A stretch of 64,000 nucleotides of DNA from positions 62,001 through 126,000 of the forward strand of contig NZ_CP109009.1 of NCBI RefSeq assembly GCF_036226685.1, read 5' to 3'. This stretch comes from Streptomyces sp. NBC_00690 (lineage in GTDB: Bacteria; Actinomycetota; Actinomycetes; Streptomycetales; Streptomycetaceae). Shown piece by piece: positions 8,157 through 16,548 of this stretch. Numbering within the stretch: the stretch's first letter is position 1; the number at the start of each line of letters is the position of its first letter. The position numbers and the translations under genes are program-made. The notes under the pieces are model-generated. The model saw only the letters and a program-made list of their open reading frames with translations, did no database searches and was not told the DNA's origin.

Positions 8157-9323
8157 TCATGAACGGTGGCAGAACTCCGCTTCGGTGACGTCTTTGGCTG
8201 TCGTGCCCTCCAGGGCCAGGTGGTCGGTGTTGATGTAGAGGGTCATGCGGTGGCGGCTGTCGCGGGTGGAGACGGTGAGGGCTTCGAATCCGTATCCGGC
8301 GCCGCGCTGTCCCCACAGTTCGATTCCGCAGGAGGTGGCCATGCGCATGAGGCCGAGGCCGTGGTCCTCGGTGCCGGCGGAGATAGTGGTGGTCATCTTC
8401 CGCAACTGGGCCTCGGGCAGCAGTCGGCCGGTGAGCAGGGCGCGGTAGAAGCGGTTGAGGTCGCCGGCCGTGGTGATGAGTTCGCCGCTGGCGCGCAGCG
8501 GTGAGGGGTTGAACTCGGTGACGTCGATGCCTGGCAGGGGTGCCTGGATCTGGGCGGTGGAGTAGGCCCGTCCGGACGGGCGGGGCAGCGTTTCGCGGGT
8601 GCCCGGTGAGCTGGTGTCCCGCAGGCGGAGGGGGTCGATGATGCGCCGGTGCAGCTCGTGCTCGTAGGAGTTGCCGGTGATCTTCTCCACGATCATCGCG
8701 GCCAGGAGGTAGTTGGTGTTGGAGTACACGAACCTCTCGCCCGGCCGGGCGGGCGGGGGGTTCGACAGGGCGACGGCCAGGAGCTGCTCGGGTGTCCAGG
8801 TCTCGTGCAGGTGCTGGAGCCAGGGGGGGCCGATCTGGTGGAGGGCGGGGTCGTTGAGGTAGTTGTACACACCGCTGGTGTGGTTCAGTAGCTGCCGGAC
8901 GGTGATGCGGCGGCCGTCGTGACCGTTGCCCCGGACCACGCCGGGCAGCCACTTCTCCACCGTGTCGTCGAGACCGAGCCGGTCCTCCGCCTCCAGCTGG
9001 AGAACGAGGGTGGCCGTGAAGGTCTTGGTGATACTGCCCGCCCGGAAGTGGTCCGCCGGATGCGGTGGTCGCGTCGTTCTGCGGTCCGCGACCCCCACCG
9101 CCCCCGCCCACCGGTCCGCGCCGTGGATCACGGAGACGAGGACCCCGGGCGCACCATCTCTTACCGCCCGCTCCATGGCCGCGCGCGTCCGCGCGTGTGC
9201 GTCGTCCCGACCCGCCGGCGATGCGGCTGCCGACCAGGGCGCCGGGATGATCAGGACCACGGTCAGGAAGGCCGCGGTTACGGTTGCAAGGGCGGTACGA
9301 AACCCTCCCGCTACCTTGGGCAT
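8157..9323 (-). CDS. Secreted serine hydrolase (class C beta-lactamase fold), duplicated copy 1
   Basis: A 388-residue protein with a signal peptide (FRTALATVTAAFLTVVLI, then PWSAAASPA). The SxxK motif is SITK at residues 97-100, and the YxN motif is YSNTNY at about 197. The third motif, normally HGG or HTG, is GQRGAGYG, so the usual histidine is absent; catalysis may be altered though related actinobacterial proteins tolerate this. QLLNHTSGVYNY precedes the second motif. Family members act as D-Ala-D-Ala carboxypeptidases, D-aminopeptidases or esterases outside the cell. It diverges from the esterase at 9498, and the pair travelled together in the duplication. It differs from copy 2 at a few sites (SVIHGADRW versus SVVDGAERW; ITGNSYEHE versus ITSSTYEHE). 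Confidence 0.85.
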   Translation of the reverse strand: MPKVAGGFRTALATVTAAFLTVVLIIPAPWSAAASPAGRDDAHARTRAAMERAVRDGAPGVLVSVIHGADRWAGAVGVADRRTTRPPHPADHFRAGSITKTFTATLVLQLEAEDRLGLDDTVEKWLPGVVRGNGHDGRRITVRQLLNHTSGVYNYLNDPALHQIGPPWLQHLHETWTPEQLLAVALSNPPPARPGERFVYSNTNYLLAAMIVEKITGNSYEHELHRRIIDPLRLRDTSSPGTRETLPRPSGRAYSTAQIQAPLPGIDVTEFNPSPLRASGELITTAGDLNRFYRALLTGRLLPEAQLRKMTTTISAGTEDHGLGLMRMATSCGIELWGQRGAGYGFEALTVSTRDSRHRMTLYINTDHLALEGTTAKDVTEAEFCHRS

Positions 9324-9497
9324 CGGTCGTGCTCACCTCCATGGACGGGGTACCCCGTCACCAGCCAAACAGAGCCGCCCCCACCCCGCACCCCCGGTTG
9401 GTACGTGTTTTTGAACCGGGACTGCTGTGGGTCGGCCGCCGACTGGAACTATCGCTCCGGGGTTCAGATGTGAGGGCTCGTGGCCGAAGAAGGTGGT

Positions 9498-10679
9498 ATG
9501 CCGAACTTTCCTTCTCGTCGCGCTGTGCTGGCCGGCGCGGCTTCGCTGACCGTTGTCGGTCCGTCGCCGGTCGCGGTGGCTTCTTCTGCCCGAGCGGGTG
9601 GAGAGGTCATCGCGGAACGGCGCCTGGACGAACGGCTGGTCGAGCTGACCATCGACTCCCCCGCCCTGGGCAGCACCATTCCCGTGGCTCTGCTCACCCC
9701 GCACGGCTGGGACCGCCGTGGCCGGGGTGACCGGTGGCCGACGCTCTACCTGCTGGCAGGCGGGGACGGGGACCACACGACGTGGACCACGATGTTCCGG
9801 GTGCAGGAACTGACGGAGCTGCACGATGTCCTGGTGGTCATGCCGGCCATGCCGCTGTTCGGGTTCTGGACCGACTGGTGGAACAACGGCCAAGGTGGCA
9901 CACCACGGGTGCGCACATACTTCCTCAAAGAGGTCGTGCCCCTGATGGAGCGCCACTACGGGGCCGGGCCGCGGCGGGCAGCGGGAGGCGAGTCCCAGGG
10001 AGGCTTCGGCGCCCTGGGCATGGCGGCACGAAACCCCGGCCTGTTCCGCGCCATCGCCGCCTTCAGCGCCCCCGTCCACCCGATCCAGCACCCCGAGATG
10101 TGGCTGTCCGGCGCAGCGTACCTGGGCGTTGACGGCTACAAGATCTGGGGAGACCCCTGGAAACAGTGGGAGGTCTGGCTGGACTGGGACCCGTTCTACC
10201 GCGCCAAGGGCCTGCGCGACACACCCCTCTACCTCGCCTCGGGAGACGGCACCCCCGGCCCACTCGACGGCGACGCCGACGTCCACATCCCGGGCACCGA
10301 GAAATGGATCGCCCTGTTCCCCGACGACGTCGTCTCCGTCACCGAAGCCGCAGGCGGCTTCGAGACCCGCACCCTGACACACCGACTCAGGTCCCTGGGA
10401 GCCCCCCGTCACCACACACATCTTCCCCGGCACCCACAGCGGCACCTACGGATACCGCGAACTACGCCACGCACTACCGATACTCCTCGATGCCCTGCGC
10501 CCTTGACCCAGCCCGGCGAGACGCGCCCAATCCTTCGGACCCCTGGCACCTACCTGGCCCGCGCCGGCTTCCCCGGCCAGCTACGGGTGGCACCCTGCCG
10601 TGCGAGTCGCCGGGTCATGAGGGTGATGGTGGCCCAGGTGATAAGGGCTTCGGAGTGTTGGACGAGGCGTGTCGGGTAG
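9498..10679 (+). CDS. Antigen-85-like esterase, frameshifted before the catalytic histidine, copy 1
   Basis: An esterase-D/mycolyltransferase fold protein with an N-terminal export signal containing SRRAVLAGAASLTVVG, plausibly Tat-type. WPTLYLLAGGDGDHTTWT is the oxyanion region, and the nucleophile elbow is GGESQGGFG (Ser166). After HRLRSLGAP the frame slips in a run of six C (10402-10407). One frame away the sequence continues as VTTHIFPGTHSGTYGYREL and LRHALPILLDALRP and stops at 10506, which is the expected C-terminus with the catalytic-His segment. As written the frame runs to 10679 through non-homologous residues. So the gene is either inactive or dependent on slippage or frameshifting. 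The ATG at 9498 was preferred to the GTG at 9480 because GAAGAAGGTGGT precedes it. Confidence 0.75.
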   Translation: MPNFPSRRAVLAGAASLTVVGPSPVAVASSARAGGEVIAERRLDERLVELTIDSPALGSTIPVALLTPHGWDRRGRGDRWPTLYLLAGGDGDHTTWTTMFRVQELTELHDVLVVMPAMPLFGFWTDWWNNGQGGTPRVRTYFLKEVVPLMERHYGAGPRRAAGGESQGGFGALGMAARNPGLFRAIAAFSAPVHPIQHPEMWLSGAAYLGVDGYKIWGDPWKQWEVWLDWDPFYRAKGLRDTPLYLASGDGTPGPLDGDADVHIPGTEKWIALFPDDVVSVTEAAGGFETRTLTHRLRSLGAPRHHTHLPRHPQRHLRIPRTTPRTTDTPRCPAPLTQPGETRPILRTPGTYLARAGFPGQLRVAPCRASRRVMRVMVAQVIRASECWTRRVG

Positions 10680-10690
10680 CGGGGACGCAT
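10550..10690 (-). pseudogene. IS5-type transposase tail, copy 1
   Basis: The minus strand reads MRPRYPTRLVQHSEALITWA then TITLMTRRLARQ before a short read-through to a stop. This resembles the C-terminal helix of IS5/ISL2-group DDE transposases (RYP.RL..HSEA.I.WA...LMTRRL). The rest of the transposase is missing. It forms the right edge of the duplicated block. Confidence 0.45.
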
Positions 10691-10704
10691 TGCTGCGTCC
10701 CCGC
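10679..10704. terminator. Perfect 11-bp hairpin at the duplication edge, copy 1
   Basis: GCGGGGACGCA at 10679-10689 pairs exactly with 10694-10704 across a 4-nt loop. The two 2.66-kb copies stop matching one base after this hairpin. It may end transcription, or may be a recombination- or transposition-prone element. Confidence 0.45.
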
Positions 10705-10935
10705 CCCCTCAGAGAAGGGCTGGCACTGCTCTCTCCGGTGATCACCAGCGTGGTGCTGCTGGTGACAGGCGGTGTGTCAAAGTTCCAGGTTCTTCAGCTC
10801 GTCGGAGCCACCTGCACGCCGGTAGACGACGTGGTGCACGCGTCCCGAGCAAGGCGATGGTCCTCAGAGGTCCGTCGAATACAACACGCGCACACGGCAA
10901 CAGGCTTATAGCGATCAGCCACCAGGCTGCATTAG

Positions 10936-11619
10936 CTATGCGATGGTTTCGAAGCCCAGCCCAGACCCCTGGGGGCCCATGGTGAGTCGCAGGGTCGCGT
11001 AGCCGGGCTCGCCCTGGTTGGCGTGCTTGCCCCAGTACTGGCAGGTGTAGCCGGTGTCCTTACCCAGGGGGACGGCTTTGGCGGGAGGCAGCGTCTGGCA
11101 GGCCAGTTTGCTGGCGTCGGTGCGACCGGAGGTGGGTCCGTACTGCTCATTCAGCGAGTCGTAGGCCGTGCTCGCCACCAGCAGGCCCTTCTTGGGGGTG
11201 GTGGTGAAGAAGATCAGGGAGCTGCCCTCTTTGGCTGATTCGCTGATCTTCACCTCGTAGGGGATCGCGACTCCCTCGTAGACGGCGACGCACTGGCTGA
11301 CGGCGCCAGCTGTCTCATCCACACCGTCGGGGCACTCCGCGCTGGTCTCCCCGGGCACCCGGGCGGAGCGCAGGATGTCCTGGCGCAGGTTGTGCTCCAC
11401 CTTCTCGGCGAAGGGCGCGTTCATCGGGGGAAGCGGGGTGATCTTCAGCTTCTCGCCCGCTTCACGCTGGGGAATAACACCCTTCTGGGGACCGTCGACG
11501 GCAACCGGCAGTGCCTTCTGCGCGGCGCCCCCGGCGCTGTCCTGGTCATCGGAGGAGCCGCACCCGACGGTGAGCAAACAGGCCGCGATGAGGCCGAAAG
11601 CGATCTTGGAATTATGCAT
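10936..11619 (-). CDS. Secreted lipoprotein, DUF4333-like
   Basis: A 227-residue protein with a lipoprotein signal peptide: KIAFGLIAACLLTVGC, with lipobox LTVGC and modified Cys20, followed by a Ser/Asp/Gly linker. Residues about 95-140 (CPDGVDETAGAVSQCVAVYE, then GVAIPYEVKISE) have the spacing of two cysteines and the G...V.V strands of the DUF4333 fold found in actinobacterial lipoproteins. A second cysteine pair (LACQTLPP, YTCQYWG) lies near the C-terminus. It is likely anchored to the outer face of the membrane; function unknown. The gene stands alone, with no partner in an operon. Confidence 0.8.
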   Translation of the reverse strand: MHNSKIAFGLIAACLLTVGCGSSDDQDSAGGAAQKALPVAVDGPQKGVIPQREAGEKLKITPLPPMNAPFAEKVEHNLRQDILRSARVPGETSAECPDGVDETAGAVSQCVAVYEGVAIPYEVKISESAKEGSSLIFFTTTPKKGLLVASTAYDSLNEQYGPTSGRTDASKLACQTLPPAKAVPLGKDTGYTCQYWGKHANQGEPGYATLRLTMGPQGSGLGFETIA

Positions 11620-12051
11620 GAAGTGAGATTAAGTGCCCCCACTGACAAAGCGATCACCGGGGACCACAACCCCCACCCGAAGGACGCCGACCAGAACGCA
11701 GCGCGCCCGCCGGTCACTGACGTGGTCAACCCGGGCGGGGGGGGCTCACGGCTACCCGACTCCAACCGGCGCAAGCCGCTACAGCGCTGACGCCTGACCA
11801 ACTGACGCCGCGTGACATATCCGCGACCGAACCCACGCACCTGCCCCATCGCAGCAATCCCACAAGAACACCCACGGACCCAGCCCCTTCCACGCGATCC
11901 CACCTGTCTCCAACAGCGACGTCGGAGGGATGGTTCTCATCCGCTGTGCGGCGCTATCACGTCGCTGGTCGGGATTGGGTGGGAGTGGGGCGAAATTTCG
12001 CGGGTATGCGGGGGTGAGTCAGCTCAGCGCTGGGAGCAGAAGGGCGGATGT
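11620..12051. other. Gene-free stretch upstream of the ATPase gene
   Basis: I checked both strands for tRNA-like or protein-coding structure and found none that holds. The stretch presumably carries the promoters of the lipoprotein (leftward) and of the HATPase gene (rightward). Confidence 0.4.
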
Positions 12052-12528
12052 ATGGACCTGTCTGCGCAGGACAAGGGACCCGAGCTGCTGGGCTACCACC
12101 CGATCACTGTCTCCGCCGTGTTCGAGGAGAGCGGGGGGATCGCTGAGGCGCGCGATCTGGTCCGCGACTTCCTCACCTCCGTGCAGGCCGCGCACGGGCT
12201 GCCGGTATCGAGGCGGGCGATGGATATGGTGAAGCTCGCGGTGAGCGAGCTGGTGACCAACGCGCGCAAGTACGCCCCCGGCCCGTGCCTCCTCACCCTC
12301 CAGGTCGAGGACGGAGCGGTTCAGGTCAGCGTCTGGGACAGCAGCACCGCCCTACCGCTCCTCCTGCCCGCAGATCCCACACGGGTAGGCCAGCACGGCT
12401 TGGAGATCGTCATGGCGATCAGCCAGAGCTTCGCGATCCACCGCGAGCCCGTAGGCAAACGGATCACCATCTCCATCGTCCTCGCCGGCGACCCCGGCGG
12501 ACACCCCTCCGGCCGCCAAACCACCTGA
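12052..12528 (+). CDS. RsbW-like ATP-binding protein (anti-sigma factor / serine kinase type)
   Basis: A 158-residue GHKL-fold protein of the HATPase_c_2 type that is very common in Streptomyces. The N box is [20 protein letters not shown], with the Asn that binds Mg-ATP. The G1 box is VWDSSTALP, and the G2 region is [17 protein letters not shown]. Such proteins bind sigma factors or phosphorylate anti-sigma-factor antagonists; the partner is not in this window. The start is the ATG at 12052, preceded by AAGGGCGG. The thioredoxin-like gene follows 80 bp downstream on the same strand, so co-transcription is possible. Confidence 0.85.
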   Translation: MDLSAQDKGPELLGYHPITVSAVFEESGGIAEARDLVRDFLTSVQAAHGLPVSRRAMDMVKLAVSELVTNARKYAPGPCLLTLQVEDGAVQVSVWDSSTALPLLLPADPTRVGQHGLEIVMAISQSFAIHREPVGKRITISIVLAGDPGGHPSGRQTT

Positions 12529-12608
12529 CCCCAGACCGCGAGACGACTGGGTCTTCACATTCGGCTCGGGTGACACCAGGCCGGGATCCGTACGAACACG
12601 GTGAAAGC

Positions 12609-12917
12609 ATGGGGAGACCAGTCAGGCACCGTGCCAATGGCAGGGATCCGCGCCTCGCCACTCAAGTCGAGTTCTGGGCGGAGTGGGCCGGTCCGTCCAG
12701 GATGGTGGCGGCCACACTCGACGAGATCGCCGGCGCGTACGAGGGCAGGCTCGTGATCACCAAACTCAACATCGACCACAACACCACTACCCCTCCCACC
12801 TACGACATCAGCGCGCTCCCGACACTCCTGCTGTTCAAGAACGGCACGGTGACGGCCACCAGGATCGGAGCCCTCTCCCGAGGGCAGATCGAAGAGTTCC
12901 TGGACGCCAACCTTTGA
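12609..12917 (+). CDS. Thioredoxin-fold protein lacking both active-site cysteines
   Basis: A 102-residue thioredoxin homologue. [20 protein letters not shown] aligns with the usual FWAEWCGPCRM, so the CGPC active site is AGPS (residues 27-30). [20 protein letters not shown] keeps the cis-proline strand, and [14 protein letters not shown] is the normal C-terminal helix. The N-terminal strand and helix are shorter than normal (about 20 residues instead of about 27 before the active site) and replaced by basic residues. It therefore cannot do dithiol chemistry. It may be a decaying copy, or a redox-silent binding protein. The ATG has GGTGAAAGC just upstream. Confidence 0.7.
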   Translation: MGRPVRHRANGRDPRLATQVEFWAEWAGPSRMVAATLDEIAGAYEGRLVITKLNIDHNTTTPPTYDISALPTLLLFKNGTVTATRIGALSRGQIEEFLDANL

Positions 12918-13047
12918 CCAGACCCACCCCGGCAAACCGAATGGACTCCGCAGACCCTGTGTCCACCACCTGACACCCACATCCACGGCCGGTGAACACA
13001 ATGCCGTGCGTGCGTTCCCACCCGGTGGTCTGCACACTTAACTGGGT

Positions 13048-13074
13048 CAGCCCGGCCGGGTTCCGGCCGGGCTG
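13048..13074. terminator. Bidirectional hairpin terminator
   Basis: CAGCCCGGCC at 13048-13057 is exactly complementary to 13065-13074 with a 7-nt loop. It lies between the converging thioredoxin-like and RCC1 genes. Confidence 0.55.
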
Positions 13075-13191
13075 GCGTTCGTGCGGGGTGCGTGGTGAAG
13101 GCTCTGCTTCGTGGGGGCCGTCTGAAGGCTAGCGGTGTGTGCCGCTTGCCTGGTCGCGGTGTTTGGTGCGGTGTCTTGTGTGCGCTGCCCG

Positions 13192-14352
13192 TTATCCGGC
13201 GAGGCTGAAGGCTCCGCCTCCGGCGATCAGCGAGACGCTGCTGAGGCTGTTGATGGGGGTGGTGAGGGCGGTGCGGTCGGTGGCGGTGCCGTCGCCGAGC
13301 TGGCCGTTGTTGTTGTAGCCGACGGCGCTGACCTTGCCGTCACGGTCGAGGACGAGGGTGTGGTAGTGGCCGGCGGAGATGGCGCGGATGTTGGTGGCGC
13401 CTTCGAGGGTGATGGGGGCGGGGCGGTCGGTGCGGGTGCCGTCGCCCTGCTGGCCCTGGGCGTTGTAGCCCCAGGTCTTCACGGTGCCATCGGCGAGCAG
13501 GGCGACGCTGTGGTGGACCCCGGCGCTGATCTCGCGGGCGGTGCTGATCTCGTCGACCTTGACCGGGGTGAGGCGCCTGGTGACGGAGTTGTCGCCGAGC
13601 TGCCCCTGGACGTTGTAGCCCCAGGACCAGACCGTGCCGTCAGCCAGACGGGCGAGGCTGTGGGCATTGCCCCCGGCGACGCTGCGGACATTGGCGAGGC
13701 CGGTCACGGTGACGGGGGTGTTGCGCTGGGCGAGGGAGTTGTCGCCGAGCTGGCCGTTGGCGTTGTAGCCCCACGCCTTGACGGTGCCGTCGGCGAGGAC
13801 GGCAAGACTGTGGTGGTCCCCGGCGGCGATGGCCTCGACGTTGGTGAGACCGGCGACGTTGACCGGGGTGACGCGGGTGGCGACGCTGTTGTCGCCGAGC
13901 TGGCCGTATGTGTTGAGGCCCCAGGCGCGCACAGTGCCGTCGGCGAGCAGTGCCAGGCTGTGGTTGGCGCCGGCTGCGATGGCGACCACGCCGCGCAGTC
14001 CGGTGACGGTGGATGCCTGGTCCTGGTTGGTGACGGTGCCGATGCCGAGCTGGCCGCTGGTGTTGAGGCCCCAGCTCTCCACGGTCCCGTTGGAGAGCAG
14101 TGCGAGGCTGTGGCTGGCGCCGGCATCGATGCTCTTGATGTCGGTGTCGGTGAGCCCCGCCACGGTCACGGGCTTGTACTTGGCGTTGGCGACCACGCCG
14201 CCGAGCTGGTAGCTCTCGTTGGCTCCCCAACCCTTGAGCCGGCTTTCCTGCGCGGTGGCGGTCGAGGGCCACGTCATCAGGATTGCCAGCAGCGTCAGCA
14301 GGCCCACCAGGAGCGGGGCGCTGCGGTGGCGGCCGCGGTGGAGTGCGTTCAT
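13192..14352 (-). CDS. Secreted RCC1-repeat (beta-propeller) protein
   Basis: A 386-residue exported protein. A signal peptide (APLLVGLLTLLAILMTWPS, cut after ATAQ) precedes seven or so RCC1 repeats of about 50 residues. Each has the pattern HSLALLADGTV.AWG.N..GQLGDN and covers residues ~40-386. RCC1 repeats form a seven-bladed propeller used for protein binding. Nearly the whole mature chain is repeats, so the repeat count fits one closed propeller. The ATG at 14352 has AAGGACCGAC upstream. Function of the bacterial secreted forms is unknown. It is probably monocistronic. Confidence 0.85.
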   Translation of the reverse strand: MNALHRGRHRSAPLLVGLLTLLAILMTWPSTATAQESRLKGWGANESYQLGGVVANAKYKPVTVAGLTDTDIKSIDAGASHSLALLSNGTVESWGLNTSGQLGIGTVTNQDQASTVTGLRGVVAIAAGANHSLALLADGTVRAWGLNTYGQLGDNSVATRVTPVNVAGLTNVEAIAAGDHHSLAVLADGTVKAWGYNANGQLGDNSLAQRNTPVTVTGLANVRSVAGGNAHSLARLADGTVWSWGYNVQGQLGDNSVTRRLTPVKVDEISTAREISAGVHHSVALLADGTVKTWGYNAQGQQGDGTRTDRPAPITLEGATNIRAISAGHYHTLVLDRDGKVSAVGYNNNGQLGDGTATDRTALTTPINSLSSVSLIAGGGAFSLAG

Positions 14353-14403
14353 GTCGGTCCTTAGCGATTCGTGTGGCGCAGGCAGGCAGCAAAAGCCGAA
14401 CCA

Positions 14404-14437
14404 TTGCGCATAGTGATTACTCAGTCACTATATGCAA
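14404..14437. promoter_or_regulatory. Inverted-repeat operator candidate upstream of the RCC1 gene
   Basis: TTGCGCATAGTGA (14404-14416) and TCACTATATGCAA (14425-14437) are complementary at 11 of 13 positions around an 8-nt spacer. It is unusually AT-rich for this DNA and ends 52 bp before the RCC1 start codon, where a promoter is expected. Confidence 0.45.
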
Positions 14438-14521
14438 CCGTGCGAGTGGGTCCCCGCTCCGTCAGGGACCTCTCACGCGGGCGGGCTACACACCCCGACA
14501 TGCTGATATGGCGAACCGCCG

Positions 14522-14585
14522 CAGCCGAAGGTGAACTGCGCAGCGATCTTCCCCGCCGTGACTGGGCGGTGATCCGCTGTCCGGG
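14522..14585 (+). repeat. Dispersed repeat, copy 2 (partner at 3,434)
   Basis: Matches 3,434-3,497 over about 64 bp with a few substitutions. It lies in the gene-free interval between the RCC1 gene and the hydrolase at 14660. Confidence 0.6.
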
Positions 14586-14659
14586 ATTCCCGATCGGGCC
14601 CGTAGGCAGGGTGATGGTGCGCCACGTGCTCGTGGAACTGCCGCTGCGGGCTCAGGGGT

Positions 14660-15415
14660 TCAGCGGTTCAGGAATGCTTCGAGGCTGGTGGCCAGGGCCA
14701 CAGGTGTCTCGTGCATGGGGTAGTGGCCGCTGTTGGCGATCTTCTCCAGTTCGGCGTTCGGATAGTGGCTGAGCCACGTGGCGTGCATCGCGTCGGCCGT
14801 CAGGGCGAGATCGTGCTCGCCGACGATGACCTTGACCGGGACGGGGTTGCCGATGATCCGTTCCGTGAGGTCTGCGGTGACCCAGTCCTTCACGTAGCCG
14901 CCGAACGCCTCGCGGGTCGACCACTGCAGAGAGTGGTCGACCATCAGGTCGACCCACACCCGGGAAGCACGTCGGCCGGTGACCAGGTCCACGATGGACC
15001 GCCGCTTGTCGCGGTCCTGTGCTGCGCCGTAGAACAGCGCTTCTCCCTCGGCGTTCAGCGGATAGACACCGGCGGGGACAGGGGCCACGCCGACCAGCTT
15101 GCGTACTCGGTGCGGCGCCTGGGCCAACACCTGTTGGGCCGCCTTGCCGCCCATGGAGTGGCCGATGAGGGAGAAGCTTTCCCAGCCGAGCTCGTCGGCC
15201 AAGGCGAGGGCGTCCTCGGCGATCTCAGCGAGCGTGTACGCACCGCGCACGGTTTTGCGATCGCCGTAGCCCCGGTAGTCGAGGAAGGCGTAGCTGAAGG
15301 TGTCACCGTCCAGGTAGTCCAGGAAGGGCCCCCAGCCGGCGCTGGTGCCGAACCAGTCGTGGAGCACCAGCACTTTGTGGTCGCCGGAACCGATCAGGCG
15401 GCGGGAAATGCTCAT
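14660..15415 (-). CDS. Alpha/beta-fold hydrolase
   Basis: A 251-residue cytosolic hydrolase. VLVLHDWFGTSAGWGPFLDY is the oxyanion (HDWFG) loop, and LDYRGYGDR is the second strand. LIGHSMGGKAAQQVLAQ carries the nucleophile serine. VIVGEHDLALT supplies the acid, and NSGHYPMHETP the histidine, so the triad is complete. It resembles the haloperoxidase/esterase branch. I start at the ATG at 15415, preceded by GAGAGGAAAGCCCGCC; the frame is open upstream, but that part is antisense to the next gene's start. It diverges from another alpha/beta hydrolase at 15627. Confidence 0.85.
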   Translation of the reverse strand: MSISRRLIGSGDHKVLVLHDWFGTSAGWGPFLDYLDGDTFSYAFLDYRGYGDRKTVRGAYTLAEIAEDALALADELGWESFSLIGHSMGGKAAQQVLAQAPHRVRKLVGVAPVPAGVYPLNAEGEALFYGAAQDRDKRRSIVDLVTGRRASRVWVDLMVDHSLQWSTREAFGGYVKDWVTADLTERIIGNPVPVKVIVGEHDLALTADAMHATWLSHYPNAELEKIANSGHYPMHETPVALATSLEAFLNR

Positions 15416-15626
15416 GGCGGGCTTTCCTCTCGTCGTCATGGGCGAACGTCGCTCTCCTTTGAGAACGCACCCTTCCAGGTCAGGCCCCGGAAGCCTCGGC
15501 AAGTGACGCTTAAGCGTCCAGGGACCGCATCCGCGGCACCATCCGGGCGCCCGCGGTGGTGCCGTGCGACAGGTCGTGCTCCGCTCGTGATGTTCCTCAG
15601 CCACTGTGATCGCCATACTCCGGTAG

Positions 15627-16514
15627 ATGGGATCCATATACCGCTCCATCGCGGGGCGCGAGGCCATCAGCCGCTGGTGCACAGACCGGCTCGACGGCTG
15701 GGCGGTGGCTCATAAACGGGTGACGCTGACCGTGTCCGGTGTGCGGACGCATGTGGTGACCGCCGGGACGGGGAGCCCGGTGCTCTTCCTACCGGGGACC
15801 AACTTCAACGCAGCAGCATCCCTGCCGCTGGCCACCGCTCTGGCCGCGGCGGGGCACCGCGTCATCCTGCCGGACGTCCCCGGACAGCCCGGCCTCAGCT
15901 CCGGTGAACGCGGGCTCGCCAAGGGTCGGCTGTCCTGGTACGGCACCTGGCTGAACGAGGTCATCGAACAGACCATTGCCGCCCCCGTGACGGTGATGGG
16001 GCACTCCTTCGGCGCCGCCGTAGCCCTGTCCTGCCACTCCCCGCACATCGAACGGCTCGTCCTCGCCTCCCCCGCCGGACTGACCAGACTCAGCGTCCCC
16101 CCACACCTCCTCGCCGCCTCCACCGCCTGGTTCCTACGCCCCACCCCCACAAGCAGCGCCCGCCTGCTACGCGCCATGTCCGCCCCCGGACGCCAACCAC
16201 GTAACGAGCTGGTCGAGTGGATGACCCTCGTCGCACGGCACTCACGCTCCAGCGGGGCACCCGGCCGCGCCGAACCACCATCCGGCCAGCGGTGCACGCA
16301 GCTGGCCGTCACAGGAGCCAACGACGTCTTCCTCCCACCCCACCGACTACGCCGCGCAGTACGCGACACCCTCAAAACCGAACTCCAGGTCGCCGCGGGA
16401 GCCGGGCACCTCCTCGTCGAGGAACACCCCGAACTCGTCGCCAACCTGGCCAGCGGCGACCCGCAAGCCGCCGGCGAAGGCACCGGCGACGGAGAAGCCG
16501 GACCGGCACGGTAG
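15627..16514 (+). CDS. Alpha/beta-fold hydrolase
   Basis: A 295-residue protein with THVVTAGTGSPVLFLPGTNF (oxyanion loop LPGTNF) and VTVMGHSFGAAVALSCHSP (nucleophile Ser). LAVTGANDVFLPPHRLR holds the acid region, and AAGAGHLLVEEHPELVA the histidine, so the triad is complete. A Gly/Ala-rich tail closes the protein. The N-terminal MGSIYRSIAGREAISRWC is conserved in related Streptomyces hydrolases as far as I recall, which supports this start despite a weak ribosome binding site. The last ~190 bp exist as a second, broken copy at 4420-4616. A 211-bp gap separates it from the divergent hydrolase at 15415. Confidence 0.85.
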   Translation: MGSIYRSIAGREAISRWCTDRLDGWAVAHKRVTLTVSGVRTHVVTAGTGSPVLFLPGTNFNAAASLPLATALAAAGHRVILPDVPGQPGLSSGERGLAKGRLSWYGTWLNEVIEQTIAAPVTVMGHSFGAAVALSCHSPHIERLVLASPAGLTRLSVPPHLLAASTAWFLRPTPTSSARLLRAMSAPGRQPRNELVEWMTLVARHSRSSGAPGRAEPPSGQRCTQLAVTGANDVFLPPHRLRRAVRDTLKTELQVAAGAGHLLVEEHPELVANLASGDPQAAGEGTGDGEAGPAR

Positions 16515-16548
16515 ACCGTCAGGCCGGCGGAGAACCGCGCACCTGCGG

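Larger units (their letters stand above)
8048..10705. repeat. 2.66-kb duplicated block, copy 1
   Basis: This block is repeated in direct orientation at 18,581-21,239, at a constant offset of 10,534 bp after a single-base indel near 8,130. It holds a serine hydrolase, a divergent esterase and a transposase-like tail. Identity is very high through the genes (scattered substitutions only) and lower in the first ~80 bp. The left edge lies just before a CCAAGG-GGCGG-CCTTGG palindrome (8060-8076), and the right edge coincides with the end of a GCGGGGACGCA hairpin (10,679-10,704). Confidence 0.9.

Noticed and set aside
11700..11830. Possible tRNA-like structure near the lipoprotein promoter
   Set aside because: I could not build a consistent cloverleaf with acceptor stem and TPsiC loop.
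15613..15645. Quasi-palindrome around GGATCC at the start of the hydrolase at 15627
   Set aside because: Only about 9 of 12 positions pair and it overlaps the start codon; too weak to call an operator.
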